This document shows positions 1 through 7,226 of a stretch of DNA of 7,226 nt, piece by piece. Below the pieces are notes generated by a model that was given only the letters and a program-made list of their open reading frames with translations, searched no databases and had not been told where the DNA came from. The DNA is from an uncultured Asticcacaulis sp. (lineage in GTDB: Bacteria; Pseudomonadota; Alphaproteobacteria; Caulobacterales; Caulobacteraceae), in contig CAMLLA010000212.1 of the NCBI GenBank assembly GCA_946480525.1, forward strand, positions 1 through 7,226, read 5' to 3'. Every line of letters begins with the position of its first letter. Positions within the stretch are counted from its first letter, which is position 1. Both the position numbers and the translations under genes were made by a program.

Positions 1-155
1 CCTGATTCGGCGGTCAGGATGGTCGCGCCCAACGGCCGCAACAGCGCCGACGTCGCCATCAGGTTTTCCGGCCGGTCGTCGACGATCAGAATTTTCGGGG
101 GCGTTTCCGGAGCTGCTGGCGCATACTCCGTACGTCCGGTCATGATGGCGCTCAT
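1..155 (-). CDS. Response-regulator receiver domain protein, N-terminal fragment (cut by window edge)
   Basis: The minus strand from the ATG at 155-153 stays open to the window edge, giving 51 complete codons. After a roughly 20-residue Pro/Ala-rich leader comes KILIVDDRPENL (residues 21-32), then a helix (MATSALLRPLG) and a second strand (ATILTAESG). This is the beta1-alpha1-beta2 start of a CheY-like receiver; D26 and D27 are the acidic pair that coordinates the metal. The phospho-accepting Asp would lie beyond the edge, so output domain and full length cannot be seen. The VDDRPENL form of the motif is common both in stand-alone regulators and in receiver-first hybrid histidine kinases, and either is possible. 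A weak ribosome site (GGGCGGA) lies about 8 bases upstream of the chosen ATG; an internal Met at codon 5 (143-141) is an alternative start. The gene lies downstream of the pectate lyase on the same strand, separated by 142 bases containing a strong hairpin, so cotranscription is uncertain. Reading frame and domain identity are clear; the specific role is not. Confidence 0.8.
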   Translation of the reverse strand, partial: MSAIMTGRTEYAPAAPETPPKILIVDDRPENLMATSALLRPLGATILTAES

Positions 156-194
156 CTGTTATTTCCGCCCGGTTGCCTGCCGCTTCCGATCGAA

Positions 195-219
195 GCCTGC
201 CGCGATGACCGCGGCAGGC
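195..219 (-). terminator. Perfect 10-bp hairpin between the lyase and regulator genes (possible terminator or leader structure)
   Basis: GCCTGCCGCG (195-204) and CGCGGCAGGC (210-219) are exact inverted complements around a 5-base loop. In the minus direction the hairpin begins about 80 bases after the lyase stop codon and ends about 40 bases before the regulator start. No T-run follows it on either strand, so it is not a canonical intrinsic terminator. A short competing inverted repeat (GGCC at 217-220 and 224-227) overlaps its outer arm. It could terminate lyase transcription weakly or structure the 5' leader of the regulator message. The structure is seen directly; the role is inferred. Confidence 0.4.
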
Positions 220-297
220 CCATGGCCAGCCTAGAACCCTGCTACTCTGGCGTGAAATCACAAATGTTTTATTACCCTTAGGCAGGTCTTCCGCTGG

Positions 298-1908
298 CTA
301 TTCCCCTGCCCTGAGAACGCCGATGAGGGTCTGCATGTTCTCGATATAGGTCCCCGTCGAAATGCCGGCGAACGTCTTCTCGGCGATATAGGGAGAGGTG
401 TCGGTGGGGTCGCCAACGCGCGTCGTACCAAAGTCCCCGGCTGCCGGCTCTTTGGAACCGTCACCGATATATGGGTTGCTGGTCGCGTTCAGGTCGGTCG
501 GCCAGTAGCCCTGCTTGTTGAGCGATGCGACCAGCTTGCCTGCGTCGGTCTGGGCCGCGCTCATGTTCAGGTCGGAGGTGTCCGACGCCATGGTGAAGTA
601 GCGCGGCAGCGGCGTCTTGACCTTGAGCGGCGAGTCCTTGCTGACCTCTGCCGGCGACTTGGCCTTCAGCGCCTCGTATTCCTTGCGCATCTTGGCGACG
701 TCCAGATATCGGAAGCCGCTGTAGTGGCCCAGCGTCCGCGATGGCTCATAGTCCCAGTAATAGGCGCCATTGACGACGTTGGAACCGCGGCGGTGGACAT
801 AGATCGCCTTGTTGGTGCCCAGTTCGACAAAGGTCGGGTGGCGGTTCGTCTTGCCGCCCGCATCGGGCAGACGCACGCTGTCGAGCCAGTCGAGCGCAGC
901 CGGAATGCCGTTGAGATACTTGGTGTCGCCCGTCAGCTTGTAGAAATACATCAGCTGCTTGACGCTTTCATAGGTCGTATGGGTGGCCAGGGCGTTCGGC
1001 TCATAGGTCCGGGCGCCTGCCGGCTTCAGGTCCGGCGTATATTGCAGCGCCCAGCCCGGCTGCGGCGCACCCTGCTGGGCGACGATATAGACCGACATGC
1101 CGCGCGTGATGGCGTCTAGCACGCGCGTCTCGCCCAGGGCCTGGTAGCACATGAGCAGGAACTTTACGTTCTCGGCGGTCACCTCGTCGTTGAAGGTGAT
1201 GAAGGAGGTATAGTCCGGATTGCCGTGGTGCGAGAATTCGTACTTCAGCGGATAACGTTGCGGCCAACCGCCGATCGGATACTGGCTTTCCAGGATGAAG
1301 TTGATGACCTTGTCGAGCGCAGGGCGGTACTTGGGGTCGCGCTTTTCGACGTACATACGCAGCAGCAACTGGGCGGCTTCGGAAGTGCCGAGGTCATCAA
1401 AGGTGGCATTGCCCCAGTAGTGCTGGAACTCTTCCATACGCCAGGCGTTCTTGCCGATGGTGTCGTACCACTGGCGCGTCGAGGCCTCGCCGTCGAAATC
1501 GATGAAGTAGTTCCACCCCCCCTTCGGCAACTGCCCCCAGATCAGGGCGTCGGCGACCTTCTCAGCGGCCAGGTAGTAATATTCGTCGCCAGTGGCGTGA
1601 TAGGCGTCGAGGAAGATATGCCCCATGGTCGACGTGCCCGGGGGCTGGACCCAGATCATGCTGGGATAGGCCTCGAGCTCGCCCCAGCGCCGCGATTTGT
1701 CGGGCAGGTAGGACCAGACATAGCCGCCATTGGTCGAAACCTCTTCGACCATGAAACGCGTCGCCTCCCGCATCGTACGCTCGATGTCCTTGCGGCCAAC
1801 GGCTTTCGTCGCCCCGGATGCTTTTTTGGGGGCGGCAATGGCCGGCATGGCAAGTGCTGCGGCGGCAAAGGCGGCGCTGCCCAGAAGCTGGCGGCGGTTG
1901 TGGCTCAT
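298..1908 (-). CDS. Tat-exported pectate lyase, polysaccharide lyase family 10 (Pec_lyase) type
   Basis: Predicted 536-residue secreted enzyme that cleaves polygalacturonate (pectate) by beta-elimination. The N-terminus is a twin-arginine signal: NRRQLLG at residues 4-10, a long Ala-rich hydrophobic stretch, and a likely cleavage site after AIA near residue 25. The family is recognised from its conserved blocks in the expected order: GGWPQRYP (213-220), ITFND (237-241), a Pro/Gly-rich stretch leading to PAGARTYEP (296-304), and a C-terminal ELGTNKAIY block (362-370). Much of residues 40-345 reads as paired helices, as expected of the alpha/alpha-toroid fold. The protein is longer than a minimal PL10 catalytic domain (about 330 residues): it has about 150 extra toroid-like residues at the front and a tail of about 110 residues after 425 that I cannot assign. 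I could not place the catalytic arginine by eye. GGGAG lies 7 bases before the ATG at 1908, supporting the start. An 81-base gap separates it from the mocA-like gene upstream, so it probably has its own promoter. Activity could differ from pectate within the family. Confidence 0.82.
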   Translation of the reverse strand: MSHNRRQLLGSAAFAAAALAMPAIAAPKKASGATKAVGRKDIERTMREATRFMVEEVSTNGGYVWSYLPDKSRRWGELEAYPSMIWVQPPGTSTMGHIFLDAYHATGDEYYYLAAEKVADALIWGQLPKGGWNYFIDFDGEASTRQWYDTIGKNAWRMEEFQHYWGNATFDDLGTSEAAQLLLRMYVEKRDPKYRPALDKVINFILESQYPIGGWPQRYPLKYEFSHHGNPDYTSFITFNDEVTAENVKFLLMCYQALGETRVLDAITRGMSVYIVAQQGAPQPGWALQYTPDLKPAGARTYEPNALATHTTYESVKQLMYFYKLTGDTKYLNGIPAALDWLDSVRLPDAGGKTNRHPTFVELGTNKAIYVHRRGSNVVNGAYYWDYEPSRTLGHYSGFRYLDVAKMRKEYEALKAKSPAEVSKDSPLKVKTPLPRYFTMASDTSDLNMSAAQTDAGKLVASLNKQGYWPTDLNATSNPYIGDGSKEPAAGDFGTTRVGDPTDTSPYIAEKTFAGISTGTYIENMQTLIGVLRAGE

Positions 1909-1938
1909 ATCTACGCTCCCTGATGTTTCCAGCTATAA

Positions 1939-1952
1939 TGACACCGGTTTCC
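1939..1952. promoter_or_regulatory. Candidate LacI-family operator upstream of the pectate lyase
   Basis: TGACACCGGTTTCC is an imperfect palindrome (5 of 7 half-site positions match) centred on ACCGGT. A CG-centred palindrome of this kind is typical of LacI-family repressor sites, which often control sugar and pectin genes in proteobacteria. It lies about 30-45 bases upstream of the lyase start codon. Directly downstream, in the lyase direction, is a TATA-like hexamer (TATAGC, minus strand of 1932-1937), so a bound repressor would block a promoter there. No convincing -35 hexamer is visible and no LacI-type regulator gene is in the window. The palindrome is seen; its function is inferred. Confidence 0.4.
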
Positions 1953-1989
1953 TAAAGCAGCATAGGCCCGGTGCTTTGTGTTGGCAAGT

Positions 1990-2538
1990 TCAACGTCGCA
2001 GATCGGCCGGCCTGTCGATATCGCGCAGCACGCCGTCCGAATCGGTGTCGATAAAATTAACACGGTACGTACATGAGTCGATCAAGGCCCGCCCGCCCCT
2101 GTCACCCTCAAGACGTTGCAAATCCGGAAAACAGACATGTGAAAACAGAACCGGGTGGCCGGCCTGGCCATTGTGACGCGGCAGAACGATGTCGTGACCG
2201 GGTAAGGCGTCCGCCAGGAGACGGAAAATGCCCGCCGGCAGAAAGGGCATATCGGCAAGGATCACAAAGGCGGCGGCGCACGGTTTCAGGCTGGAAACGC
2301 CCAGGGCCAGAGAATGGCCAATGCCGTCGTCCGCGCGGGCATTTTCGATCCGGCGCAGGCCTGGCGTCGAAAGCCCACTGCCCGGCCGAAGCACCACGAC
2401 CACCTCATGGAAGCCGAAGCCGCCAAGACGATCCAGGACGTGTTGAAACAGCGGTTTTCCATCGAGATCGGCGACCAGTTTGTCACTTCCGAAGCGGCGC
2501 GCGCTGCCGGCCGCCAGGACAATGGCGGAGATGTTCAC
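1990..2538 (-). CDS. mocA: MocA-type CTP:molybdopterin cytidylyltransferase (NTP_transferase_3 family)
   Basis: A 182-residue cytoplasmic nucleotidyltransferase predicted to join CMP to molybdopterin-Mo, forming the cytosine-dinucleotide cofactor used by xanthine-oxidase-family enzymes. The N-terminal nucleotide loop is LAAGSARRFGSDKL (8-21). Its LAAG form is characteristic of CTP-using MocA rather than GTP-using MobA, which has LAGG. LADMP (94-98) carries the metal-binding Asp, GQAGHPVLF (124-132) and GDRGGR (145-150) are the conserved MocA blocks, and a DID motif (173-175) precedes the C-terminus. The length is slightly short for the family (about 190-200) but no block is missing. The start is GTG at 2538-2536 and overlaps the xdhC stop as GTGA, with GGAG at 2548-2545 six bases upstream, which suggests translational coupling. 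It is the last gene of the Mo-hydroxylase operon and probably serves that enzyme. The alternative, a related nucleotidyltransferase with another substrate, is unlikely given the neighbours. Confidence 0.87.
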   Translation of the reverse strand: MNISAIVLAAGSARRFGSDKLVADLDGKPLFQHVLDRLGGFGFHEVVVVLRPGSGLSTPGLRRIENARADDGIGHSLALGVSSLKPCAAAFVILADMPFLPAGIFRLLADALPGHDIVLPRHNGQAGHPVLFSHVCFPDLQRLEGDRGGRALIDSCTYRVNFIDTDSDGVLRDIDRPADLRR

Positions 2539-3431
2539 CCGCCGCTCCGGTTCCGCCAGGCGGACACCACCTGCGCCAGGACCGATACAGCAATTTCGGG
2601 CGGCGTGCGGGCGCCGATATCGAGACCGATCGGGCCTTGTATCCGCGCCAGTTGCGGCGGCGTCGCGCCCATCGCCGCCAGTGTCTCCAAACGACGTGCA
2701 TGGGTCGGGCGGCTGCCCAGCGCACCGATGAAGAAGGCGTTGCTGTCCACCGCCCGCCGCAGGATGTCCGCCTCATGGCCGTGGTCGTGGAAGGTCATGG
2801 CCAGGGCCGTCCAGTCGTCGAGCACTGCGGTGTCGAAGTCCTCCGGCCCGGTGATGAGCGCCGCGGACATTTGACGCGCGACCTGCCGATCCGGCGTAAA
2901 TATCTCTACCGCCATCTCAGTCAGTCGCGCCATCTGCGCCAGGGCCACCGTGATCGGTCCCTGCCCGACCACGGCCAGCCGGCATTGCGGGACGTAGGTC
3001 CGGACGTAAGGCATGTCGAGATCATAACGAAGGTCCGCGACACGCCGCTCACGCCGCGTCGCCAGCAGCGCCGCCAGCGTGTCATCGCTGAGCGTGACGT
3101 CGAAATGGACATGCAGACCGGACCCGCACGGCAGGACGATGTCCTTGAACCGAGAGCCTTCGCCATAGAGTTCCGTGTGGTTTTCCCCGCGTGCGATCGC
3201 CGCCATCGCATCCAGGACCAGGGCGCGTTCGGCGCAGCCGCCGGTTATGGCGCCGATGGCCCGGCCATCCTCCGCCACGGCCATCTGGCTGCCGGTCGGA
3301 CGCGGCGCCCGCCCCTCGACCTTTACAAGGGTCAGGAGCGCCGTCCGTAATCCTTCGTCGCGCCAGGCTTTGAGGTCTTCGAGAACGAAGTCCTTATAGG
3401 CCGGAGGATCGATCAGCAGAGGCGCGTTCAC
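2535..3431 (-). CDS. xdhC: XdhC/CoxI family molybdenum-cofactor chaperone
   Basis: A 298-residue cytoplasmic protein of the XdhC family, which binds molybdenum cofactor, promotes exchange of an oxo for the essential sulfido ligand, and delivers the cofactor to the apo-enzyme. The N-terminal XdhC_CoxI domain shows RAPRPTGSQMAV (41-52), GGCAERALV (64-72, with the conserved Cys66) and PCGSGLHVHFD (101-111). The C-terminal Rossmann domain starts with LAVVGQGPI (152-160) and contains TFHDHGHE (213-220), the family signature IGALGSRPTHARRL (235-248), and PIGLDIGARTPPEIA (267-281). The dinucleotide loop reads GQGP where most relatives have GAGH, a mild deviation. The start is GTG at 3431-3429, four bases after the large-subunit stop, with AGGG about 9 bases upstream inside that gene's end. 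The stop overlaps the next gene's GTG. Its place directly behind the Mo-binding subunit is the classic arrangement for a dedicated maturation factor. Family assignment is firm; mechanism is inferred from characterised XdhC proteins. Confidence 0.9.
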   Translation of the reverse strand: MNAPLLIDPPAYKDFVLEDLKAWRDEGLRTALLTLVKVEGRAPRPTGSQMAVAEDGRAIGAITGGCAERALVLDAMAAIARGENHTELYGEGSRFKDIVLPCGSGLHVHFDVTLSDDTLAALLATRRERRVADLRYDLDMPYVRTYVPQCRLAVVGQGPITVALAQMARLTEMAVEIFTPDRQVARQMSAALITGPEDFDTAVLDDWTALAMTFHDHGHEADILRRAVDSNAFFIGALGSRPTHARRLETLAAMGATPPQLARIQGPIGLDIGARTPPEIAVSVLAQVVSAWRNRSGG

Positions 3432-3435
3432 TTAA

Positions 3436-5631
3436 TCACGCCCTGGTGCGCGCCGCCTGAATCTTTTCAGGCGTCAGCGGCAGGCTGCGGACGCGCGCGC
3501 CGCAGGCGGCAAAGATCGCATTGGCCACGGCCGGCAGGACCGGCGGCAATGCAGGCTCGCCAAGCCCGGTCGGCGGGTGGTCGCTGACAAGGAAGTGGAC
3601 ATCGACCTGCGGCGCCTGCGACATGCGGATCATGGGCACGGCGTCGAAATTGACCTCCCGAGCGCGCCCCTTGTCGAAGGTGATGGCCTGAGACAGCTCG
3701 CCGATCCCATCGATAATGCTGCCTTCGACCTGGTTGCGAGCGCCGGACGGATTGATGATGGTCGAGCCGACATCGCCCACGACCCAGACCTTGAGCACCT
3801 TCCAGGTGCCGTCGTCCGCGACCCTGACCTTCGCGACTTCGGCGAAATAGCCCAGGTGGCAGAAGTAGGTGGCGATCCCCATGCCCGTGCCTTTGGGCAG
3901 TTTGGCCTTGCCCCAGCCTGAACGCTCGGCAACCAATTCCAGCACAGCCTTCATGCGGGCGGGATTATAGGCACGGCGCGGATCGCCTTCAGGTTTCGGA
4001 TCATTGAGGTGGCCATCAAGAACTTCAAGGCGCGACGCCAGCGGATCCTTGCCGGCGGCGTGGCTTACCTCGTCCCAGAAGCTTTCGTGGACAAAGGCCA
4101 TGCCGTTCGATGTCGGCGCGCGCAGGTATCCGGTCGGCACGATGGTCGGGATCATCGACTGTTCGTGGCGGTAGTTGGGCGCCAGTCCCTGGAAGGCATA
4201 GCCGTCGATCGACGCGCCCTGCGCCACCTTGCCGTCATAGCTGAAGGTCACGCCCCGGGTGTGATAGGCCGTGACCGAGCCTGATGCGTCGATGCCGGCG
4301 CGCAGGCCATGCCACGAACCGGGGCGGTAGAAGTCGTAGGCGATATCGTCTTCGCGCGTCCAGACCAGCTTGACCGGTCCGTTGAGCTTGTGCGCGATGG
4401 CAGCCGCTTCGGCCATATAATCGTTTTCGAGACGCCGGCCAAAACCGCCGCCACACCGCAGCATATGGACGATCACCTTGTCCGCCGCCACGCCGATCGT
4501 CTTGCCAACCAGATCCTTGCCGGCATTGGGCAATTGCGTCGGCGCCCAGATCTCCATGCCGCCGTCGGCCGTCGGCTGGGCCGTGCAGTTCTGCGGCTCC
4601 ATCGGCGCGTGCGGCAGGAAGGGCACTTCGTAGACCGCCCCCACGACCTTTGCCGCCTTGGCGAAGGCAGCGTCGACGTCGCCGTTGTTCTTGGTGACCT
4701 CGCCCTTGCCGGCCAGGAGCGCCGTCGCCTTTTCGGCATAGGTGGCGCTGTCGTGCGGCGCGCCGTGCCCATCGTCCCAGACGGGGTTCAGGGCGTCACG
4801 CGCCGCCTTGGCGTACCACCAGCTTTTGGCCACGATGGCGACGCCGGGACGCAGACCGTGGAAGTCGTCCGAACCATCGAACGTAAGGACATCGGTAACG
4901 CCAGGCATGGCCTTGACCGCCGCGACATCGGCGGATTTGAGCCGGGCGCCATAGACCGGCGCCTTGACATAGACGGCGTACTTCATGCCCGGCAAGGTCT
5001 TGTCGATGCCGAACACCGGCTCGCCTTTCAATACCCGCGCGCTGTCGACGCCGCCCTTCGCCTTGCCGATAATGGTATAGGTCTTTGGGTCCTTCAGCTT
5101 GATGGTGTTCAGGTCCGGTGCGGGCAGTTTGGCCGCCGCTCCGGCCAGCGCCCCGTAGCTGAGTTTTTTGCCCGACGCCTTATGGATCACCTGGCCCTTC
5201 GCCGTGGAAAGACTGTCCACCGGCACCTTGAGCTGTGCTGCCGCCGCCGCCAAAAGCATGGACCGTCCGGCGGCGCCGGCCTTGCGCATACCGTCCCAGT
5301 TCATCGGCGTCGACATCGAGCCGCCGGCGAACTGCGCCCCGAAGCGCTTTTCGTCGGACGGCGCCGTCTCGACCTTTACCTGGGCCCAGTCGACATCGAG
5401 TTCTTCAGCGATCAGCATGGGCAGCGAGGTCTTGATGCCCTGGCCGATTTCCGGATTCTTGGCCAGGATGGTGACCGTATTGTCGGGATGGATGGTGATG
5501 TATTCACCAAGGCCCGAGCTGCCGCCAGCGGCAGCGGCGGCCGATGACAGGCCAAGCATGAGGCCGCCACCGGCAGCGGCGCCGGCCAGCAGGAACAGGC
5601 GGCGGGTCGGCTGAAAGGTCGTATCGGACAT
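3436..5631 (-). CDS. Molybdopterin-binding catalytic subunit of a xanthine-oxidase-family oxidoreductase (IorB-like), Tat signal
   Basis: Large 731-residue subunit of a two-subunit molybdenum hydroxylase, of the isoquinoline 1-oxidoreductase beta / aldehyde oxidoreductase type; it hydroxylates an aldehyde or N-heterocycle using water. The N-terminus carries a twin-arginine signal (TRRLFLLAG, 9-17, then a Gly/Ala-rich hydrophobic segment), so the folded enzyme should be exported. IorB-type order is visible: a Mo-binding segment first ([20 protein letters not shown], 59-78), then an inserted alpha/beta hammerhead (about 194-300), then the main Mo-binding domain. That domain has [11 protein letters not shown] (341-351), GGGFGRR (394-400), [13 protein letters not shown] (501-513), [13 protein letters not shown] (634-646) and GLGEP (689-693). 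E692 matches the active-site Glu of xanthine oxidase (in GVGEP), so the enzyme looks catalytically intact. GGGAGG lies 8 bases before the ATG; the preceding gene stops 3 bases upstream. Substrate cannot be deduced: the isoquinoline name is only the family's first characterised member. Confidence 0.92.
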   Translation of the reverse strand: MSDTTFQPTRRLFLLAGAAAGGGLMLGLSSAAAAAGGSSGLGEYITIHPDNTVTILAKNPEIGQGIKTSLPMLIAEELDVDWAQVKVETAPSDEKRFGAQFAGGSMSTPMNWDGMRKAGAAGRSMLLAAAAAQLKVPVDSLSTAKGQVIHKASGKKLSYGALAGAAAKLPAPDLNTIKLKDPKTYTIIGKAKGGVDSARVLKGEPVFGIDKTLPGMKYAVYVKAPVYGARLKSADVAAVKAMPGVTDVLTFDGSDDFHGLRPGVAIVAKSWWYAKAARDALNPVWDDGHGAPHDSATYAEKATALLAGKGEVTKNNGDVDAAFAKAAKVVGAVYEVPFLPHAPMEPQNCTAQPTADGGMEIWAPTQLPNAGKDLVGKTIGVAADKVIVHMLRCGGGFGRRLENDYMAEAAAIAHKLNGPVKLVWTREDDIAYDFYRPGSWHGLRAGIDASGSVTAYHTRGVTFSYDGKVAQGASIDGYAFQGLAPNYRHEQSMIPTIVPTGYLRAPTSNGMAFVHESFWDEVSHAAGKDPLASRLEVLDGHLNDPKPEGDPRRAYNPARMKAVLELVAERSGWGKAKLPKGTGMGIATYFCHLGYFAEVAKVRVADDGTWKVLKVWVVGDVGSTIINPSGARNQVEGSIIDGIGELSQAITFDKGRAREVNFDAVPMIRMSQAPQVDVHFLVSDHPPTGLGEPALPPVLPAVANAIFAACGARVRSLPLTPEKIQAARTRA

Positions 5632-5634
5632 GGC

Positions 5635-6111
<477 letters not shown>

Positions 6112-6115
6112 GCGA

Positions 6116-6123
6116 CCCTCCCT
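6116..6123 (-). promoter_or_regulatory. Strong ribosome binding site fixing the [2Fe-2S] subunit start
   Basis: On the minus strand AGGGAGGG lies 4 bases before the ATG at 6111-6109, near-ideal for pairing with the 16S rRNA tail. It supports the 158-residue protein over a 175-residue version starting at 6162. Confidence 0.75.
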
Positions 6124-6303
6124 TAATTTTATGAGCGAATATGTTCTAGCGCAGGTTTTCACCGGAGAGACATGACAATTTTGTAATCGGTCTCAACGCC
6201 GCGCCGGACGCCCGCCTGCGGACACAATCCACACTTCAAAGCTATAGGCACGGCCGCGCGAATAGGGCATAAGACGCGCGCCCCCATGAGGAAGCCCCTG
6301 CCT
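6124..6303. promoter_or_regulatory. Divergent promoter region of the Mo-hydroxylase operon and the glycosyltransferase gene
   Basis: The non-coding stretch between the two divergent starts must hold both promoters, unless the membrane-protein gene is driven from elsewhere. The operon-proximal half (about 6123-6190) is more AT-rich than its surroundings. On the minus strand it has a TTGTCA hexamer (6178-6173) resembling a -35 box, but no matching -10 at normal spacing. Towards the plus-strand gene, TATAGG (6243-6248) could be a -10, again without a good -35. A weak CCGG-centred inverted repeat, TTTCACCGGAGAGA (about 6157-6170), is also present. No riboswitch, terminator or small gene is evident. 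No individual element is convincing; the region is annotated from gene orientation and composition. Confidence 0.45.
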
Positions 6304-6313
6304 AAGGACAGCA

Positions 6314-7226
6314 ATGCCGACGCCCGAGCCGACACACGCCTCCGCCCTCACCTCCCATCCGATTTTCCAGACCCTCCGGTCCTTTGCCGACCGCGCGATG
6401 AATGGCGACGACAAGACGCTGCGCTGGGTTCTTGGCGCACTGGTGCTGGTGCTCGCCTGCTTCAACTTCCTGCGCGACCTCAACAATCCCAACCACGCCT
6501 TCTGGGACGAATCCTACTACCTGACGGCCACCCAGCGTTATGTCGAGGATACGGCGCAGTACGCGTCGCACCCGCCGCTCGGCTTCATGTTCATGGACCT
6601 GGGCGTTTCGACCATCGGCCGTAACGAAAAGCTGGACCTGCATCCGCTGGCGGTCGAGAAGAAGATCGATACCCGCAAGCTTGCCAAGGGCTACGATTTC
6701 ACGGGGGTCCGCCTGCCGGCGGCGATCTTCTCCGTCATCAGCGCCACGCTGTTCTACCTGATCATGCTCAGGCTATCGAACGAGGCGTTCGACGCCTTCG
6801 TCTTTTCACTGCTCTATCTGTTCGAGAACGCCTTTATCGTCCACTTCCGGGCGGCACACCTCGACCCGTACCAGTTCACCTTTACGCTGGCGTCCATCTA
6901 TGCCTGGCTGTTCACCTGGGACCGCGAGCCGAAACGGCCGCTATTGATGTACGGGCTGTTCGGCCTGTTCTGCGGCCTCAGCTTCATGGTCAAGGTCAAT
7001 TCGCTGGTCATGCTGGCGCTGGGTGGTTTCAGCCTGCTGCGCATGCTGTGGCTCGACCGGACACGTGAAACGGTCATCAAATTCCTGACACGCGGCACGT
7101 CGGTGGCGGCATCTTTTGTGGCCATTGTCGCCGCCGTTTTCGCCCTGCACGTCGTGCTGAACCCGAACATGCCCGATCCGAAGACCGAGTCGGGCCGCCG
7201 CGACCTCAAGGTCATGCCCCAGACCT
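6314..7226 (+). CDS. Multi-pass membrane glycosyltransferase, PMT/GT39-like (dolichol-phosphate-mannose type fold), N-terminal 304 residues
   Basis: The frame opens at ATG 6314, with AAGGA (6304-6308) 5 bases upstream, and runs unbroken to the window edge; the C-terminus is missing. About 35 polar cytoplasmic residues precede a first membrane helix (about 37-53). The loop after it holds FWDESYYL (63-70) and ASHPPLGFM (84-92). These match the catalytic acidic pair (D65, E66) and the HPPLG motif of protein O-mannosyltransferases and related lipid-carrier-dependent transferases. Further hydrophobic helices lie at about 134-152, 159-177, 188-202, 210-225, 230-246 and 262-282. RAAHLDP (179-185) and GLSFMVKVNS (221-230) match the conserved Arg/Asp and Lys blocks of PMT proteins. 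The enzyme should use a polyprenyl- or dolichol-phosphate sugar on the outer membrane face. Acceptor (protein, lipid A or glycan) cannot be told. It is transcribed away from the Mo-hydroxylase operon with no obvious functional link to it. Confidence 0.8.
   Translation, partial: MPTPEPTHASALTSHPIFQTLRSFADRAMNGDDKTLRWVLGALVLVLACFNFLRDLNNPNHAFWDESYYLTATQRYVEDTAQYASHPPLGFMFMDLGVSTIGRNEKLDLHPLAVEKKIDTRKLAKGYDFTGVRLPAAIFSVISATLFYLIMLRLSNEAFDAFVFSLLYLFENAFIVHFRAAHLDPYQFTFTLASIYAWLFTWDREPKRPLLMYGLFGLFCGLSFMVKVNSLVMLALGGFSLLRMLWLDRTRETVIKFLTRGTSVAASFVAIVAAVFALHVVLNPNMPDPKTESGRRDLKVMPQT

Noticed and set aside
252..261. GTGAAATCAC as a CRP/FNR-type site
   Set aside because: The half-sites GTGA and TCAC are separated by 2 bases instead of the 6 needed for a CRP-family site, and no promoter is clear beside it.
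1225..1923. A 232-codon plus-strand open frame antisense to the pectate lyase
   Set aside because: It shows no domain or membrane pattern and no good ribosome site, and lies wholly opposite the well-supported lyase frame.
1954..1977. Inverted repeat AAAGCA / TGCTTT after mocA as a terminator
   Set aside because: It has only six pairs, half of them A-T, with a 12-base loop and no real T-run. Too weak to call, though it lies just after the mocA stop.
2073..3350. A 425-codon plus-strand open frame antisense to xdhC and mocA
   Set aside because: Its translation is Arg/Pro-rich low-complexity sequence with no domain. It lies opposite two strongly recognised genes, and GC-rich third positions commonly keep antisense frames open.
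4309..5547. A 412-codon plus-strand open frame antisense to the Mo-binding subunit
   Set aside because: It is Arg/Val/Gly-rich with no recognisable motif, and the opposite strand encodes a full set of family motifs. It is a composition shadow.
6112..6162. A 17-residue N-terminal extension of the [2Fe-2S] subunit starting at 6162
   Set aside because: The strong ribosome site at 6116-6123 would lie inside the coding sequence, the extra residues do not resemble family members, and the ATG at 6111 gives the normal family start.
6157..6170. A second CCGG-centred operator upstream of the Mo-hydroxylase operon
   Set aside because: TTTCACCGGAGAGA matches in only 5 of 7 half-site positions, lacks the ACCGGT core, and does not convincingly match the site upstream of the lyase.

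Overview
The window looks like chromosomal DNA from a GC-rich alphaproteobacterium. The sequence supports this only indirectly: strong GC bias at third codon positions, Tat-type signals on secreted enzymes, tightly packed operons with GTG starts, and a pectate-lyase plus Mo-hydroxylase gene repertoire. A plant-polymer-using member of the Caulobacterales (for example an Asticcacaulis relative) would fit, but that is inference.

Layout. Positions 1-155 (minus) hold the first 51 codons of a receiver-domain (response-regulator type) gene cut by the window edge. After an intergenic stretch with a perfect 10-bp hairpin comes a Tat-exported pectate lyase of the PL10 type (298-1908, minus). Upstream of it, at 1939-1952, is a CCGG-centred imperfect palindrome that could be a LacI-family operator. 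Next is a compact four-gene minus-strand operon, read from 6111 down to 1990: a [2Fe-2S] subunit, a Tat-signal molybdopterin-binding subunit, an XdhC-type chaperone and a MocA-type CTP:molybdopterin cytidylyltransferase. Intergenic gaps in it are 3 and 4 bases, and the last pair overlaps by 4 bases. A 202-base divergent intergenic region separates it from a plus-strand multi-pass membrane glycosyltransferase of the PMT/GT39 type (6314 to the window end, incomplete).

How the genes work together. The operon is a self-contained module for one molybdenum hydroxylase. IorA-like and IorB-like subunits form the enzyme, MocA makes the cytosine-dinucleotide form of the cofactor, and XdhC binds, matures and inserts it. 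The IorB-like subunit carries the twin-arginine signal, so the folded, cofactor-loaded heterodimer is probably exported together. There is no FAD subunit and no cytochrome in the window, so the electron acceptor is unknown, as is the substrate. The pectate lyase is likely a separate transcription unit that is also exported by Tat.

I found no evidence for a new kind of system. Most of the window is recognisable metabolism. The points worth a second look are the candidate operator, the hairpin between the lyase and the regulator, the two edge genes, and the unassigned substrate and electron acceptor of the Mo-enzyme.
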